DNA from: Nonlabens sp. Hel1_33_55
Lineage (GTDB): Bacteria > Bacteroidota > Bacteroidia > Flavobacteriales > Flavobacteriaceae
Assembly (NCBI RefSeq): GCF_900101765.1
Contig: NZ_LT627735.1
Span: 2,573,501-2,637,500 of the forward strand
Direction: 5' to 3'
Length of the DNA stretch: 64,000 bases
The notes beneath the pieces are model-generated. The model was not told the DNA's origin. It made no database searches and saw nothing but the letters and a program-made list of their open reading frames with translations. Position 1 is the stretch's first letter, and each line of letters begins with the position of its first letter. The position numbers were made by a program, and so were the translations under genes. This document shows, one piece after another, positions 1 through 7,931 of the stretch.

Positions 1-20
1 CCTACAACAGCTATTTTCAT
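1..20 (-). CDS. asd: Aspartate-semialdehyde dehydrogenase, N-terminal fragment (probable)
   Basis: Only the first six codons lie in the window, reading MKIAVV with the next codon starting GG. This is the usual opening of the Rossmann fold of aspartate-semialdehyde dehydrogenase (MKIAVVGATG type). The enzyme makes aspartate semialdehyde for lysine, threonine and diaminopimelate synthesis. A good promoter lies just upstream. The identity is inferred from six residues and from an impression that asd often lies next to mscL in flavobacteria; other Rossmann proteins start alike. Confidence 0.5.
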
Positions 21-40
21 TAGTTCAAAATTTAAGTTCG

Positions 41-72
41 CAAATGTAAGTGTCAATGATTTATAAACCCAA
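41..72 (-). promoter_or_regulatory. Bacteroidota promoter for asd
   Basis: On the minus strand a -7 element TACATTTG (41-48) fits TAnnTTTG, and a -33 TTG (70-72) lies 21 bases upstream. Transcription would start near 35, about 15 bases before the ATG at 20. Confidence 0.6.
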
Positions 73-94
73 TAGTTACGGTTTTTAAGAATCG

Positions 95-125
95 AAAAAG
101 CCGCTTCTGGAAGAAACGGCTTTTA
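95..125 (-). terminator. Hairpin terminator after mscL
   Basis: AAAAGCCG pairs with CGGCTTTT around a partly paired loop. On the minus strand the stem is followed by a T run, so it ends mscL transcription. It lies 22 bases past the mscL stop. Confidence 0.7.
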
Positions 126-146
126 AACTATGATAGGAATATGGGA

Positions 147-560
147 TTAGTTTTTTGCTCTAATCGCATCTCTAATTTCTACAAGTAGCTCTTCTTGAGT
201 TGGACCTTTTGGAGCTGCAGGAGCAGGCTCCTCTTTTTTCTTGGTTTTGTTGTAGGCACGAACGATCATAAATAGTACAAATCCTACAATGATCAAGTTG
301 ATAATCGTGTTGATCCATTCTCCATAAAGAATAGCGTTTTCTGCAACTTCAACAGTACCGTCAGCAGCAACTACGGCCTCGCTCAATACAACCTTGAACT
401 CAGAGAAATCTGTACCACCTGTAAAGTGCCCTACAATAGGCATCATGATCAACTTCACAAATCCGTTTACTACAAGTGCTGTAGCACCGGCAAGCAATAC
501 AGCTACCGCTAGATCGATGACGTTACCTGTCATGATAAAATTCTTAAATTCTTTAAGCAT
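147..560 (-). CDS. mscL: Large-conductance mechanosensitive channel MscL
   Basis: This 137-residue protein is a pentameric inner-membrane channel that opens under high membrane tension and releases solutes during osmotic downshock. It begins MLKEFKNFIMTGNVIDLAVAV, with the amphipathic N-terminal helix and the GNVIDLAV pore helix of the family. TM1 spans about residues 14-44, a periplasmic loop about 45-80 and TM2 about 84-104. A charged Lys/Glu/Pro linker then leads to a C-terminal helix (about 122-137). The length is normal and it stands as a single gene between asd and alr. Confidence 0.95.
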   Translation of the reverse strand: MLKEFKNFIMTGNVIDLAVAVLLAGATALVVNGFVKLIMMPIVGHFTGGTDFSEFKVVLSEAVVAADGTVEVAENAILYGEWINTIINLIIVGFVLFMIVRAYNKTKKKEEPAPAAPKGPTQEELLVEIRDAIRAKN

Positions 561-677
561 AATTAATTTGGTTTAATGGTTAAGCTGCTAAAAATAATTC
601 ATTAACAGATATTTAAGAAAACATAATTGTAAGAATGTAGCTGCTATTAGATAATCTGTAAGAAATAATCGCTGTAG

Positions 678-1781
678 TTATCCCATATAATAACGTGGCA
701 CCCTATTCTGAATACCGGTCAATAATTCATAAGAGATCGTACCGGCTTTTTCTGCCATATCTCTGGCTGGATGGTCTTTATCAAATAGAACCACCTCATC
801 ACCAATTTTGCAATCAATGCCTGTAATGTCAATCATAAACATGTCCATGCATATAATTCCCAACGCAGGCGCCCATTTCCCGTTGACCCTAACGCTGGAC
901 TTCCCATAACCATATATGCGGTTGATACCATCACCATGACCTAACGGTATAACGGCATAATCCATATCTGTTTCTGCTATATGACTGCGATTGTAGCTCA
1001 CACTTTCACCTTTTTTGATATGCCTTATTTGTGAAATGTTTGATTTGAGTGACCCTATTGGGCGCAAATCAGCATCAAATTTTAGATCATTTCCATAACC
1101 ATAAAGCCCTATTCCAGAACGCACCATATTATAATGGCCGTCGTTATAATTGAGAATTCCACTTGTGTTATCTGTATGACGTAAGCATTTGTAACCCAAA
1201 AGTTCTTCAAATTGATTTGATAGATGCTCAAAACTTTTGATCTGACCCATTGTGAAATCCCTCTCATTTAAATCCTCACTCGCAGCTAGGTGAGACTGTA
1301 GGCCACGTACTTTGACAACTGCTGTACCGTTTAGTAATTCTATGCATTTTGGCACGTCGTTAGGGTCTATACCTAAACGGTTCATTCCTGTGTTGAACTC
1401 TAGATGGATGGGATATGATTTTTGGGAGTTCGCTTTCGCGAAAGCGATAAAGGCTTCCAGCATCTCCACACTATAAATTACCGGTTCCAAGCAACGATCT
1501 ATGCAAGTCTGTAACGTATGTTGTTGTGCATGTAAAACCAAAATAGGTTTTGTAATTCCAGCATCACGTAGCACAACGCCTTCTTCCACATAGGCAACGG
1601 CAAAATAATCCGTTCCCAACTCTTGAAGCTTCTGGGCAACTGGAACAACGCCATGGCCATAAGCATTTGCTTTGACAACGCTCATAAATAGCGTGTCCTC
1701 TGGAATTTTAGATTTTAAATATTGAAAATTATGCGCGAGTGCGGTTAGGTCAACTTCAAGTCTAGTGCCTGTAAGTGCCAT
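678..1781 (-). CDS. alr: Alanine racemase
   Basis: A PLP enzyme of 367 residues that interconverts L- and D-alanine for peptidoglycan. The PLP lysine is Lys37 in SVVKANAYGHG. The second catalytic residue is the Tyr in SYNRSH, and the C-terminal barrel carries GIICMDMFMIDIT. The ATG directly abuts the stop of tdk (no gap), so the two are co-transcribed. The CGCTTTCGCGAAAGCG palindrome lies inside the gene at 1431-1446 and encodes AFAKA in a surface segment (AFIAFAKANSQKS); the frame is intact. Confidence 0.95.
   Translation of the reverse strand: MALTGTRLEVDLTALAHNFQYLKSKIPEDTLFMSVVKANAYGHGVVPVAQKLQELGTDYFAVAYVEEGVVLRDAGITKPILVLHAQQHTLQTCIDRCLEPVIYSVEMLEAFIAFAKANSQKSYPIHLEFNTGMNRLGIDPNDVPKCIELLNGTAVVKVRGLQSHLAASEDLNERDFTMGQIKSFEHLSNQFEELLGYKCLRHTDNTSGILNYNDGHYNMVRSGIGLYGYGNDLKFDADLRPIGSLKSNISQIRHIKKGESVSYNRSHIAETDMDYAVIPLGHGDGINRIYGYGKSSVRVNGKWAPALGIICMDMFMIDITGIDCKIGDEVVLFDKDHPARDMAEKAGTISYELLTGIQNRVPRYYMG
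1431..1446. repeat. Palindrome copy 1 (in alr)
   Basis: Perfect CGCTTTCGCGAAAGCG inside alr, read as AFAKA. It is one of 24 copies in the window. Confidence 0.95.
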
Positions 1782-2420
1782 TTAGGAGCCGGTTTTATTC
1801 TTTATTTCTTGAGCGTCATTCACGGCGATATCTTTTACCTTACTTGTAAGCATCGCTTTGTAGTAGGCGCCGCGACTTAAAGGTTCATATTCCTGATGTT
1901 CACCCAGGACGACCACACTTTCATCATTTGACTTACGGTAGCTGTATTGTGCGAGATTGCCTGTGCGCGTGCATACGGCATGGACTTTAGTAACATATTC
2001 TGCTGTTGCCATAAGGGCAGGCATGGGACCAAAAGGGTTGCCTTTAAAATCCATATCCAGACCTGCTACAATGACTCTTATACCACGATTAGCGAGGTTA
2101 TTACAAACGGCAACAATTTCATCATCAAAAAACTGGGCTTCATCTATTCCTACAACCTGGCAGCCTGTTGCTAGCAATGGGATGTTAGCCGCTGCAGGTA
2201 CTGGTGTAGAGTGAATTTCGTTAGAATCATGAGAGACTACTTTCTCTTCATCATACCTTATATCGATAGCCGGCTTAAAGATTTCAACCTTCTGGTTGGC
2301 AAATTGAGCTCGCCTTAACCTGCGTATTAATTCCTCAGTTTTTCCTGAAAACATGGACCCACAAATGACCTCGATCCAGCCGAATTGCTCTTCATGATTA
2401 ACCGTATTTTCTAGAAACAT
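1782..2420 (-). CDS. tdk: Thymidine kinase
   Basis: Type II thymidine kinase of 212 residues, phosphorylating thymidine for salvage. The P-loop is GSMFSGKTEE near residue 20. A DEAQFF segment carries the catalytic Glu, and a CTRTG segment fits part of the zinc lobe. The open frame runs upstream to 2549, but the ATG at 2420 (MFLENTVNHEEQFGWIEVI) is chosen. The upstream extension is hydrophobic and unlike the family, and a promoter -7 element lies inside it at 2471-2478. Its stop touches the alr start. Confidence 0.93.
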   Translation of the reverse strand: MFLENTVNHEEQFGWIEVICGSMFSGKTEELIRRLRRAQFANQKVEIFKPAIDIRYDEEKVVSHDSNEIHSTPVPAAANIPLLATGCQVVGIDEAQFFDDEIVAVCNNLANRGIRVIVAGLDMDFKGNPFGPMPALMATAEYVTKVHAVCTRTGNLAQYSYRKSNDESVVVLGEHQEYEPLSRGAYYKAMLTSKVKDIAVNDAQEIKNKTGS

Positions 2421-2470
2421 TTTGTAATTTACAGGCTCTAGCAGGATGCCGTTTGTTCCTGCTAGGATTC

Positions 2471-2478
2471 CAAAAATA
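2471..2478 (-). promoter_or_regulatory. -7 element for tdk-alr
   Basis: TATTTTTG on the minus strand fits TAnnTTTG. Start would be near 2464, giving a leader of about 44 bases before the ATG at 2420. No clear -33 element is seen. Confidence 0.45.
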
Positions 2479-2507
2479 CAAAGAAACACACGGCATAGAA
2501 ACCCATT

Positions 2508-3491
2508 ATGAAAAAGAAAATAGCCGCAGACCTCACTAGCCTCGCACATCGAGTATTACAAATCAAGGACAAGGATAATGTGCAAGAACTACAAGCGATT
2601 GCCAAAGATTTATATGAAAAGCTTACCGTACTGGTATTTACTGAAAAGCACTTCTCTGACATAAAACCTACCGCAGGCAATCGTGAGGTACAAGAGAAGA
2701 TGAATCTAGCATTTGAAGATGCTCAAAAGGATATCCAGAATGTTGCAAATGATGTGGAGCAAGTCATGGAAGAGGCGCAACAGGAAGCTAGAGAAACCTT
2801 TTCTACAAACGACCTTAGCGACCTTTTTGTTCCAGAACAGGACAACCGTGAAATCATGGATCTACCAGGAATTTCTACCATTAGTAAAATGGTTACAGAA
2901 ATGCCTGAAGAAGAGCCGCAAGCACCACAACAAGACTCATCTAAAGAGGGCGATTATAGATCCACGGGTAAATTGCCTAATAGATATAGAGATTCATTCA
3001 CTACCAACAGCTTAAACGATCTTGAAGTGCCAGAAGATGATGATCGTGAAGAGATGGATTTACCAGGAATTGCGACAATCAATAAAATGATTACAGAAAT
3101 GCCTGACGATTCATCGCAAGCAACTCAGCCAAAGCAACCTAGTTCTTCAAAAACAACGGATCTAGAACAGCTCACGGCAGATTTCCAGACTATGCCCGTA
3201 TTTGAGCGCAAGTCAGATTTAAAAGATCCAGACAAGCCACAATCCCTTAACTCAAAACTAAATAAAGGGCTCAAAATAGGAATGAATGACCGCATGGGTT
3301 TTGAAAAGCATTTATTCAATGGAAATAGTCAGGATTTTAATAGGGTCTTATCGCAGCTCAACACGATCACATCATATGATCAGGCTCAAAATTTTATTCA
3401 AACTATGATCAAGCCGGACTATAATAACTGGGAAGGCAAAGAAAGTTATGAGAACCGATTCCTTGAACTTATAGAGCGCAAGTTCCAATAA
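2508..3491 (+). CDS. Conserved hypothetical protein with an internal duplication
   Basis: A soluble, acidic protein of 327 residues with no signal peptide; no function is recognised. An N-terminal helical region (1-95) is followed by two copies of a segment of about 37 residues (97-133 and 163-199). Each has the form TNxLxDLxVPExDxRExMDLPGI and ends KMxTEMP; I count 26 of 37 positions identical. A C-terminal domain (about 247-327, GLKIGMNDRMGFEKHLF onward) follows and looks like the conserved, folded part. It is divergent from tdk and runs straight into the next gene. Confidence 0.75.
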   Translation: MKKKIAADLTSLAHRVLQIKDKDNVQELQAIAKDLYEKLTVLVFTEKHFSDIKPTAGNREVQEKMNLAFEDAQKDIQNVANDVEQVMEEAQQEARETFSTNDLSDLFVPEQDNREIMDLPGISTISKMVTEMPEEEPQAPQQDSSKEGDYRSTGKLPNRYRDSFTTNSLNDLEVPEDDDREEMDLPGIATINKMITEMPDDSSQATQPKQPSSSKTTDLEQLTADFQTMPVFERKSDLKDPDKPQSLNSKLNKGLKIGMNDRMGFEKHLFNGNSQDFNRVLSQLNTITSYDQAQNFIQTMIKPDYNNWEGKESYENRFLELIERKFQ

Positions 3492-3501
3492 AGTGATCTT
3501 A

Positions 3502-3852
3502 ATGAAATACGCCTATTGGATTATCACAGGATTATTATGTCTCATGCTCACTGTTTCGGCGGGATTCTATATTTTTCAAAATGCTGAGGTCGCCTCAGAG
3601 TTTGTGAAGTTGGGGTTTCCAACTTGGGTGATCTATCCATTAGCGGCTGCCAAACTCTCTGCTGTTGCAGTCATTCTTCTAAGAAAGAATAGAGTACTTG
3701 TAGAATGGGCGTACGCAGGTTTGTTTTTTAATATTCTACTGGCAGCGATTGCCCACATAACTATAGCAGATGGCGAGCAATGGAGTGCAGTCGTGGCATT
3801 GATCCTATTGATGTCTTCTTATTTCTTGGGGAAGAAGGTGAGGCCTTTTTAA
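3502..3852 (+). CDS. DoxX-like small membrane protein
   Basis: About 116 residues with four predicted membrane helices, resembling the DoxX-like family of Bacteroidota. The pattern is an N-terminal helix, a FPTWVIYPLAAAKL segment, then two more helices with AHITIADGEQW between them. The ATG at 3502 is preferred over a GTG at 3493, which lies one base after the previous stop. It is probably co-transcribed with the preceding gene. The substrate is unknown. Confidence 0.7.
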   Translation: MKYAYWIITGLLCLMLTVSAGFYIFQNAEVASEFVKLGFPTWVIYPLAAAKLSAVAVILLRKNRVLVEWAYAGLFFNILLAAIAHITIADGEQWSAVVALILLMSSYFLGKKVRPF

Positions 3853-3858
3853 CATTTC

Positions 3859-3873
3859 GCTTTCGCGAAGCGA
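3859..3873. repeat. Palindrome copy 2 (degenerate, intergenic)
   Basis: CGCTTTCGCGAAGCG, the 16-bp palindrome with one A missing from the right arm. It lies 7 bases after the DoxX-like stop. Confidence 0.8.
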
Positions 3874-3895
3874 ACTTTTCTAAACTTCAATGTAT

Positions 3896-3929
3896 AAAAA
3901 AACCTTCTAGAATTCCTAGAAGGTTTTTT
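3896..3929. terminator. Bidirectional terminator
   Basis: CCTTCTAG and CTAGAAGG pair around AATTC, with A runs before and T runs after, so it works on both strands. It lies between the convergent DoxX-like gene and atpG. Confidence 0.9.
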
Positions 3930-3976
3930 GTTTCGTTTAGATGCTGAATCGAGTCAGCATAACAAAAAGTTTATTT

Positions 3977-4849
3977 TTAATTATTCAAAGCCTCTGCACC
4001 ACCTACGATCTCAAGGATCTCGTTTGTAATGGCTGCTTGACGTGCTTTATTGTAAGTCAGTTTCAATTGATCTCTCAATTCGGTTGCGTTGTCTGTTGCT
4101 TTGTGCATTGCAGTCATACGAGCACCGTGCTCACTTGCCCAAGAATCACGAACTCCTTTGTAGAGTTGCATTTTAAGCGATTTAGGAATCAATTGCTCTA
4201 TGATTTCTTCTTTTGAAGGCTCATAAATGTATTCTGTAGCATTTGTAGGTGCTTCTCCTTCAGTTTGCGCTAGAGGCTTCAATGGCAAAAAGTCTTCACT
4301 CATTACTTCTTGAGTGGCAGCATTTTTAAAGCTATTGTATACAATAACAATCTTGTCAAATTCACCATTTACAAATAGCTCCATCAGTTCTTCTGCAATA
4401 GCAGATACCTTTTCAAAAGAGATATCGTCAAACAAGTCACTCTTGTTGGATTGGATCGTAGACCCTTTCTTTGCAAAATCATTAGCTTTTTTACCTATCG
4501 TCATGTAAGACACAGCTGCACCATTCAAGTCTTCCTTATTCAAGCGAATAAGCTCCTTGATAATATTGGAGTTAAAAGCACCAGCAAGACCACGATTGGA
4601 AGTGATCGCAACAACTAGCGCTCTCTTTACCTCACGTTGTTCAGCGTACTTACTACCAGCATCGCCTTCCATTGAGGCGCTTAGGTTTTGAAGCAATTCC
4701 GTTAGCTTATCAGAATACGGGCGCATTGCTGTAATAGCATCTTGTGCCTTTTTAAGCTTTGCGGCACTCACCATCTTCATAGCAGATGTAATCTGCATCG
4801 TAGAGGATACTGAGGTTATTCTATTACGTATTTCCTTAAGATTCGCCAT
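3977..4849 (-). CDS. atpG: ATP synthase F1 gamma subunit
   Basis: The central rotor shaft of F1, 290 residues. The N-terminal helix MANLKEIRNRITSVSSTMQITSAMKMVSAAKL and the C-terminal helix (AMHKATDNATELRDQLKLTYNKARQAAIT) are the family signatures and form the coiled-coil shaft. It is the last gene of the minus-strand operon and ends before the bidirectional terminator. The gap to atpA holds a perfect inverted repeat. Confidence 0.97.
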   Translation of the reverse strand: MANLKEIRNRITSVSSTMQITSAMKMVSAAKLKKAQDAITAMRPYSDKLTELLQNLSASMEGDAGSKYAEQREVKRALVVAITSNRGLAGAFNSNIIKELIRLNKEDLNGAAVSYMTIGKKANDFAKKGSTIQSNKSDLFDDISFEKVSAIAEELMELFVNGEFDKIVIVYNSFKNAATQEVMSEDFLPLKPLAQTEGEAPTNATEYIYEPSKEEIIEQLIPKSLKMQLYKGVRDSWASEHGARMTAMHKATDNATELRDQLKLTYNKARQAAITNEILEIVGGAEALNN

Positions 4850-4871
4850 TTGTTTATGAGGTTAGAGTATG

Positions 4872-4905
4872 GAGTATAGAATATGGATCTCCATATTCTA
4901 TACTC
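4872..4905. repeat. 34-bp perfect inverted repeat between atpA and atpG
   Basis: Two 16-base arms (4872-4887 and 4890-4905, beginning GAGTATAGAATATGGA) are exact reverse complements with only TC between them. It fills the 70-base gap of the operon. No T run follows on the minus strand, so it looks like an mRNA hairpin (processing or stability) or a protein site rather than a terminator. Confidence 0.9.
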
Positions 4906-4919
4906 TAAAATCTATGTTC

Positions 4920-6494
4920 TTAATAACGAGAAGATAAATCCTTAGCAACTGATGTCAATGTATCAATCACTTCATCAGTTAATTTACCAGCTTTCAACGT
5001 ATCCAAAGTTCCTCGATGCTTAGCATTAAGAAGCTCTAGATAATCTCTTTCAAATTCTTTTACTTTCTCAATCGGCACGTTTCTTAGAAGGTTTTTAGAA
5101 CCTGCATAGATAATGGCGATTTGGTTTTCTACTGGATAAGGATTGTTTTGAGCTTGTTTCAAGATCTCCACGTTTCTTCTTCCTTTTTCAATAACGCTTA
5201 ATGTAGCAGCATCTAGGTCAGAACCAAATTTTGCAAAAGCTTCCAGTTCACGGAAAGCCGCTTGATCCAGTTTCAAGGTACCAGCAACTTTCTTCATCGA
5301 TTTGATCTGTGCGTTACCACCTACACGAGATACCGAGATACCTACGTTAATAGCTGGACGTACACCAGAGTTAAACAAGTCACCATCTAGGAAGATTTGA
5401 CCGTCAGTAATCGAGATTACATTTGTTGGAATATAAGCAGAAACGTCACCTGCTTGTGTTTCGATAATAGGCAATGCAGTAAGTGATCCACCACCTTTAA
5501 CGATAGGCTTCAAACTTTCAGGAAGGTCATTCATCTCTGCAGCAATAGCATCATCATTGATCACCTTTGCAGCACGCTCCAACAATCTTGAGTGCAAGAA
5601 GAAAACGTCACCTGGGTACGCCTCACGTCCTGGTGGACGACGTAACAAAAGGGAAACTTCACGGTAAGCAACAGCTTGCTTAGACAAGTCATCATAAACA
5701 ATCAATGCAGGACGACCTGTATCACGGAAGTATTCTCCAATCGCTGCTCCAGCAAACGGTGCATAAACCTGCATAGGTGCAGGATCTGATGCATTTGCAG
5801 CAACAATAGTAGTATAAGCAAGTGCTCCAGCTTCTTCAAGAACCTTTGCGATCAATGCAACCGTAGATGCTTTTTGACCTATAGCTACATATATACAATA
5901 TACTGGCTCGCCAGCATCGTAAAATTCTTTTTGGTTGATGATCGTATCGATACAAACAGTAGACTTACCTGTTTGACGGTCACCAATAACCAACTCACGC
6001 TGGCCACGACCTACAGGGATCATCGCATCAATAGATTTGATACCAGTTTGCATAGGTTCAGTTACCGGCTCCCGATAGATAACTCCAGGAGCTTTACGCT
6101 CAAGTGGCATCTCATAAAGATCACCTTCAATAGCACCTTTACCATCGATAGGTTGTCCTAGTGTATTTACTACACGACCCACGATTCCTTCACCTACTTT
6201 AAGGGAAGCAATGCGTTCTGTACGTTTAACCGTATCACCTTCTTTGATCTCGATGGATGGACCTAAAAGTACCACACCAACGTTATCTTCCTCAAGGTTC
6301 AATACGATACCTTCCATACCACTCGCAAAGGAAACAAGTTCTCCATATTGTGCGTTTGAAAGACCATAAACACGTGCGATACCATCACCTACGGTAAGAA
6401 CGGTTCCCACTTCATCAAGCGATGCCGTAGCATCAAAACCTGAAAGTTGTTGCTTAAGTATTGCAGATACTTCTGCTGGATTTACTTCTGCCAT
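4920..6494 (-). CDS. atpA: ATP synthase F1 alpha subunit
   Basis: Non-catalytic nucleotide-binding subunit of F1, 524 residues. The N-terminal MAEVNPAEVSAILKQQLSGF binds delta. The Walker A motif is GDRQTGKST and the signature PAINVGISVSRVGG lies near residue 380. Length is normal. It is preceded by a gap holding palindrome copy 3 and followed by a gap holding the 34-bp inverted repeat. Confidence 0.98.
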   Translation of the reverse strand: MAEVNPAEVSAILKQQLSGFDATASLDEVGTVLTVGDGIARVYGLSNAQYGELVSFASGMEGIVLNLEEDNVGVVLLGPSIEIKEGDTVKRTERIASLKVGEGIVGRVVNTLGQPIDGKGAIEGDLYEMPLERKAPGVIYREPVTEPMQTGIKSIDAMIPVGRGQRELVIGDRQTGKSTVCIDTIINQKEFYDAGEPVYCIYVAIGQKASTVALIAKVLEEAGALAYTTIVAANASDPAPMQVYAPFAGAAIGEYFRDTGRPALIVYDDLSKQAVAYREVSLLLRRPPGREAYPGDVFFLHSRLLERAAKVINDDAIAAEMNDLPESLKPIVKGGGSLTALPIIETQAGDVSAYIPTNVISITDGQIFLDGDLFNSGVRPAINVGISVSRVGGNAQIKSMKKVAGTLKLDQAAFRELEAFAKFGSDLDAATLSVIEKGRRNVEILKQAQNNPYPVENQIAIIYAGSKNLLRNVPIEKVKEFERDYLELLNAKHRGTLDTLKAGKLTDEVIDTLTSVAKDLSSRY

Positions 6495-6553
6495 GTTGTT
6501 CTATTTAATCTATTGCTGCGGTCTTTGAAGACCTATATTGTTATTGTTGTTAT

Positions 6554-6569
6554 CGCTTTCGCGAAAGCG
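6554..6569. repeat. Palindrome copy 3 (between atpH and atpA)
   Basis: Perfect CGCTTTCGCGAAAGCG in the 90-base gap between atpH and atpA, where it can also fold as a hairpin in the operon mRNA. Confidence 0.95.
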
Positions 6570-6584
6570 AGATACTTCACCAGC

Positions 6585-7121
6585 TTACTTACCAGCGAAT
6601 TCTCTTCTCAATTCTCCCAAAGTGCTGTGCACGCTGGCATTAATTTCTTTATCGCCAACTCTTAGAATAAACCCACCTACAATACTAGGATCTATTTTCT
6701 TTTCAAGAGTTACCTCAGTTCCTGCTAATTCTTTTGCCTTTGCAAGAACTTTTGCTTCTAATTCTGGAGTGATTTCTACCGCTGTAGTTACCGTAGCAAC
6801 CTCGCGTTTGTTCATCTCTTCAAAAAGAAGGATGTATTTTGTAGCTATATCGCCTAGAATATCTGCACGTTGATTGTCAACGATCAAATCAAAGGCTCCC
6901 ATCGTGATGCCACCAGCCTTGCTAAAAATCTGACGTAAAGCTCCTCTTTTTTGATCTGACTTCACCACTGGGCTTTTCAAGAAATCCTGCAGCTCTTTAT
7001 TACCGTGAACGGTCGTGAGCACAGATTTCATTTCATCATTCACGGCAGCCGCTTCCTTTTTCTCTATAGCGAGATCGAGGATGGCTTTTGCGTATCGGGA
7101 TGCTGCTCTTGAAAGTTTCAT
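6585..7121 (-). CDS. atpH: ATP synthase F1 delta subunit
   Basis: The stator subunit that joins F1 to the peripheral stalk, 178 residues. It begins MKLSRAASRYAKAILDLA, the typical N-terminal helix, and ends with the signature VGGFILRVGDKEINASVHSTLGELRREF. The start is 9 bases after the atpF stop. Confidence 0.96.
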   Translation of the reverse strand: MKLSRAASRYAKAILDLAIEKKEAAAVNDEMKSVLTTVHGNKELQDFLKSPVVKSDQKRGALRQIFSKAGGITMGAFDLIVDNQRADILGDIATKYILLFEEMNKREVATVTTAVEITPELEAKVLAKAKELAGTEVTLEKKIDPSIVGGFILRVGDKEINASVHSTLGELRREFAGK

Positions 7122-7130
7122 AATCGTTTT

Positions 7131-7628
7131 CTAGATATTGGCTTCAGCTAGCATTTTGTCAATAAGGGCAAGCTGTGCATCTTTTTCAGAAAGTTCCTTT
7201 CGGGTAACTTTCTCTGCGATTTGAACAGAAAGTTCTGCTACCTGTGCTTTGATATCTGCAAGCGCCACTTTCTTTTCTGATTCTATTGCTGCTTGAGCGT
7301 TTGCAATGATCTTGTCAGCTTTGGCTTGTGCCTCGCCAGATGCATCTGCAATCATTTGCTCTTTGATCTCACGAGCTTCTTTCATCATAGCATCACGCTC
7401 TTCACGAGCTTGTTGTGCTGCTGCTTGATTGGAAGCTTCAAGGTTTGCCATTTCAGTTTTGGCATTCTCTGCTGCTTTCAACGCATTTTCAATTCCTTGC
7501 TCACGCTCGTCTAGGCTTCCTAAAATAGGCTTCCATGCAAATTTCCCTACAAGAAAAACGATCAGTAGGAAAATAACGATCTGCCAGATGAATAGACCTA
7601 TCGAAAAATCATTAATTAATTGCTCCAT
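7131..7628 (-). CDS. atpF: ATP synthase F0 b subunit
   Basis: Peripheral stalk, 165 residues. One membrane helix (about 8-28, IGLFIWQIVIFLLIVFLVGKF) leads into a long charged, Ala-rich helix (about 35-150) that forms the dimeric stalk. It lies between atpE, separated by a 94-base gap with a hairpin, and atpH. Confidence 0.97.
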   Translation of the reverse strand: MEQLINDFSIGLFIWQIVIFLLIVFLVGKFAWKPILGSLDEREQGIENALKAAENAKTEMANLEASNQAAAQQAREERDAMMKEAREIKEQMIADASGEAQAKADKIIANAQAAIESEKKVALADIKAQVAELSVQIAEKVTRKELSEKDAQLALIDKMLAEANI

Positions 7629-7657
7629 GATTAAATGGTGTTTTTTTAAATTTTAAT

Positions 7658-7693
7658 AATCACGGCCTAACAACCAACCGTTGCACGGCCGTG
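7658..7693. repeat. Hairpin between atpE and atpF
   Basis: CACGGCC (7661-7667) pairs with GGCCGTG (7687-7693), with further CAAC/GTTG pairing inside the loop. It lies just after atpE in the operon mRNA. Such a structure could protect the upstream atpE message, whose product is needed in about ten copies per enzyme; that role is inference. Confidence 0.7.
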
Positions 7694-7722
7694 AATTAAA
7701 TTGTGCTTTGTTACTCTTCTTC

Positions 7723-7914
7723 TTATCCTAGAAGAAGTGCAGCAAAAGCAAAACCTTCCAAAAGTGCTGCGATGATAATCATCGCTGTTTGGATTTTACC
7801 GGCAGCCTCAGGCTGACGTGCAATTGCTTCCATTGCTTTTCCACCGATCTGTCCTAGACCGATACCAGCTCCGATTGCAATAAGTCCTGCACCTACAATA
7901 GTTGGGATTTCCAT
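7723..7914 (-). CDS. atpE: ATP synthase F0 c subunit
   Basis: The proteolipid of the rotor ring, 63 residues and two membrane helices, joined by the polar loop ARQPEAAGKIQ. The ion-carrying carboxylate is Glu53 in ALLEGFAFAALL. Gln22 in helix 1 matches a ligand of sodium-type rings. The Ser/Thr that follow the Glu in sodium-type c subunits are Gly54 and Phe55 here, so proton coupling is more likely. The length is short but usual for the phylum. Confidence 0.95.
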   Translation of the reverse strand: MEIPTIVGAGLIAIGAGIGLGQIGGKAMEAIARQPEAAGKIQTAMIIIAALLEGFAFAALLLG

Positions 7915-7931
7915 AAACTAAAATTTAAAAA

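Noticed and set aside
2421..2549. Longer tdk start at 2549
   Set aside because: The added N-terminus is unlike thymidine kinases, overlaps the divergent gene and contains the -7 element.
7293..7514. Open frames opposite atpF and other genes
   Set aside because: They are shadows of well-recognised genes on the other strand, without promoters or protein similarity.
7723..7914. Sodium-dependent ATP synthase
   Set aside because: Gln22 and Glu53 fit, but the Ser/Thr ligands after the Glu are Gly and Phe, so a proton ring is more likely.
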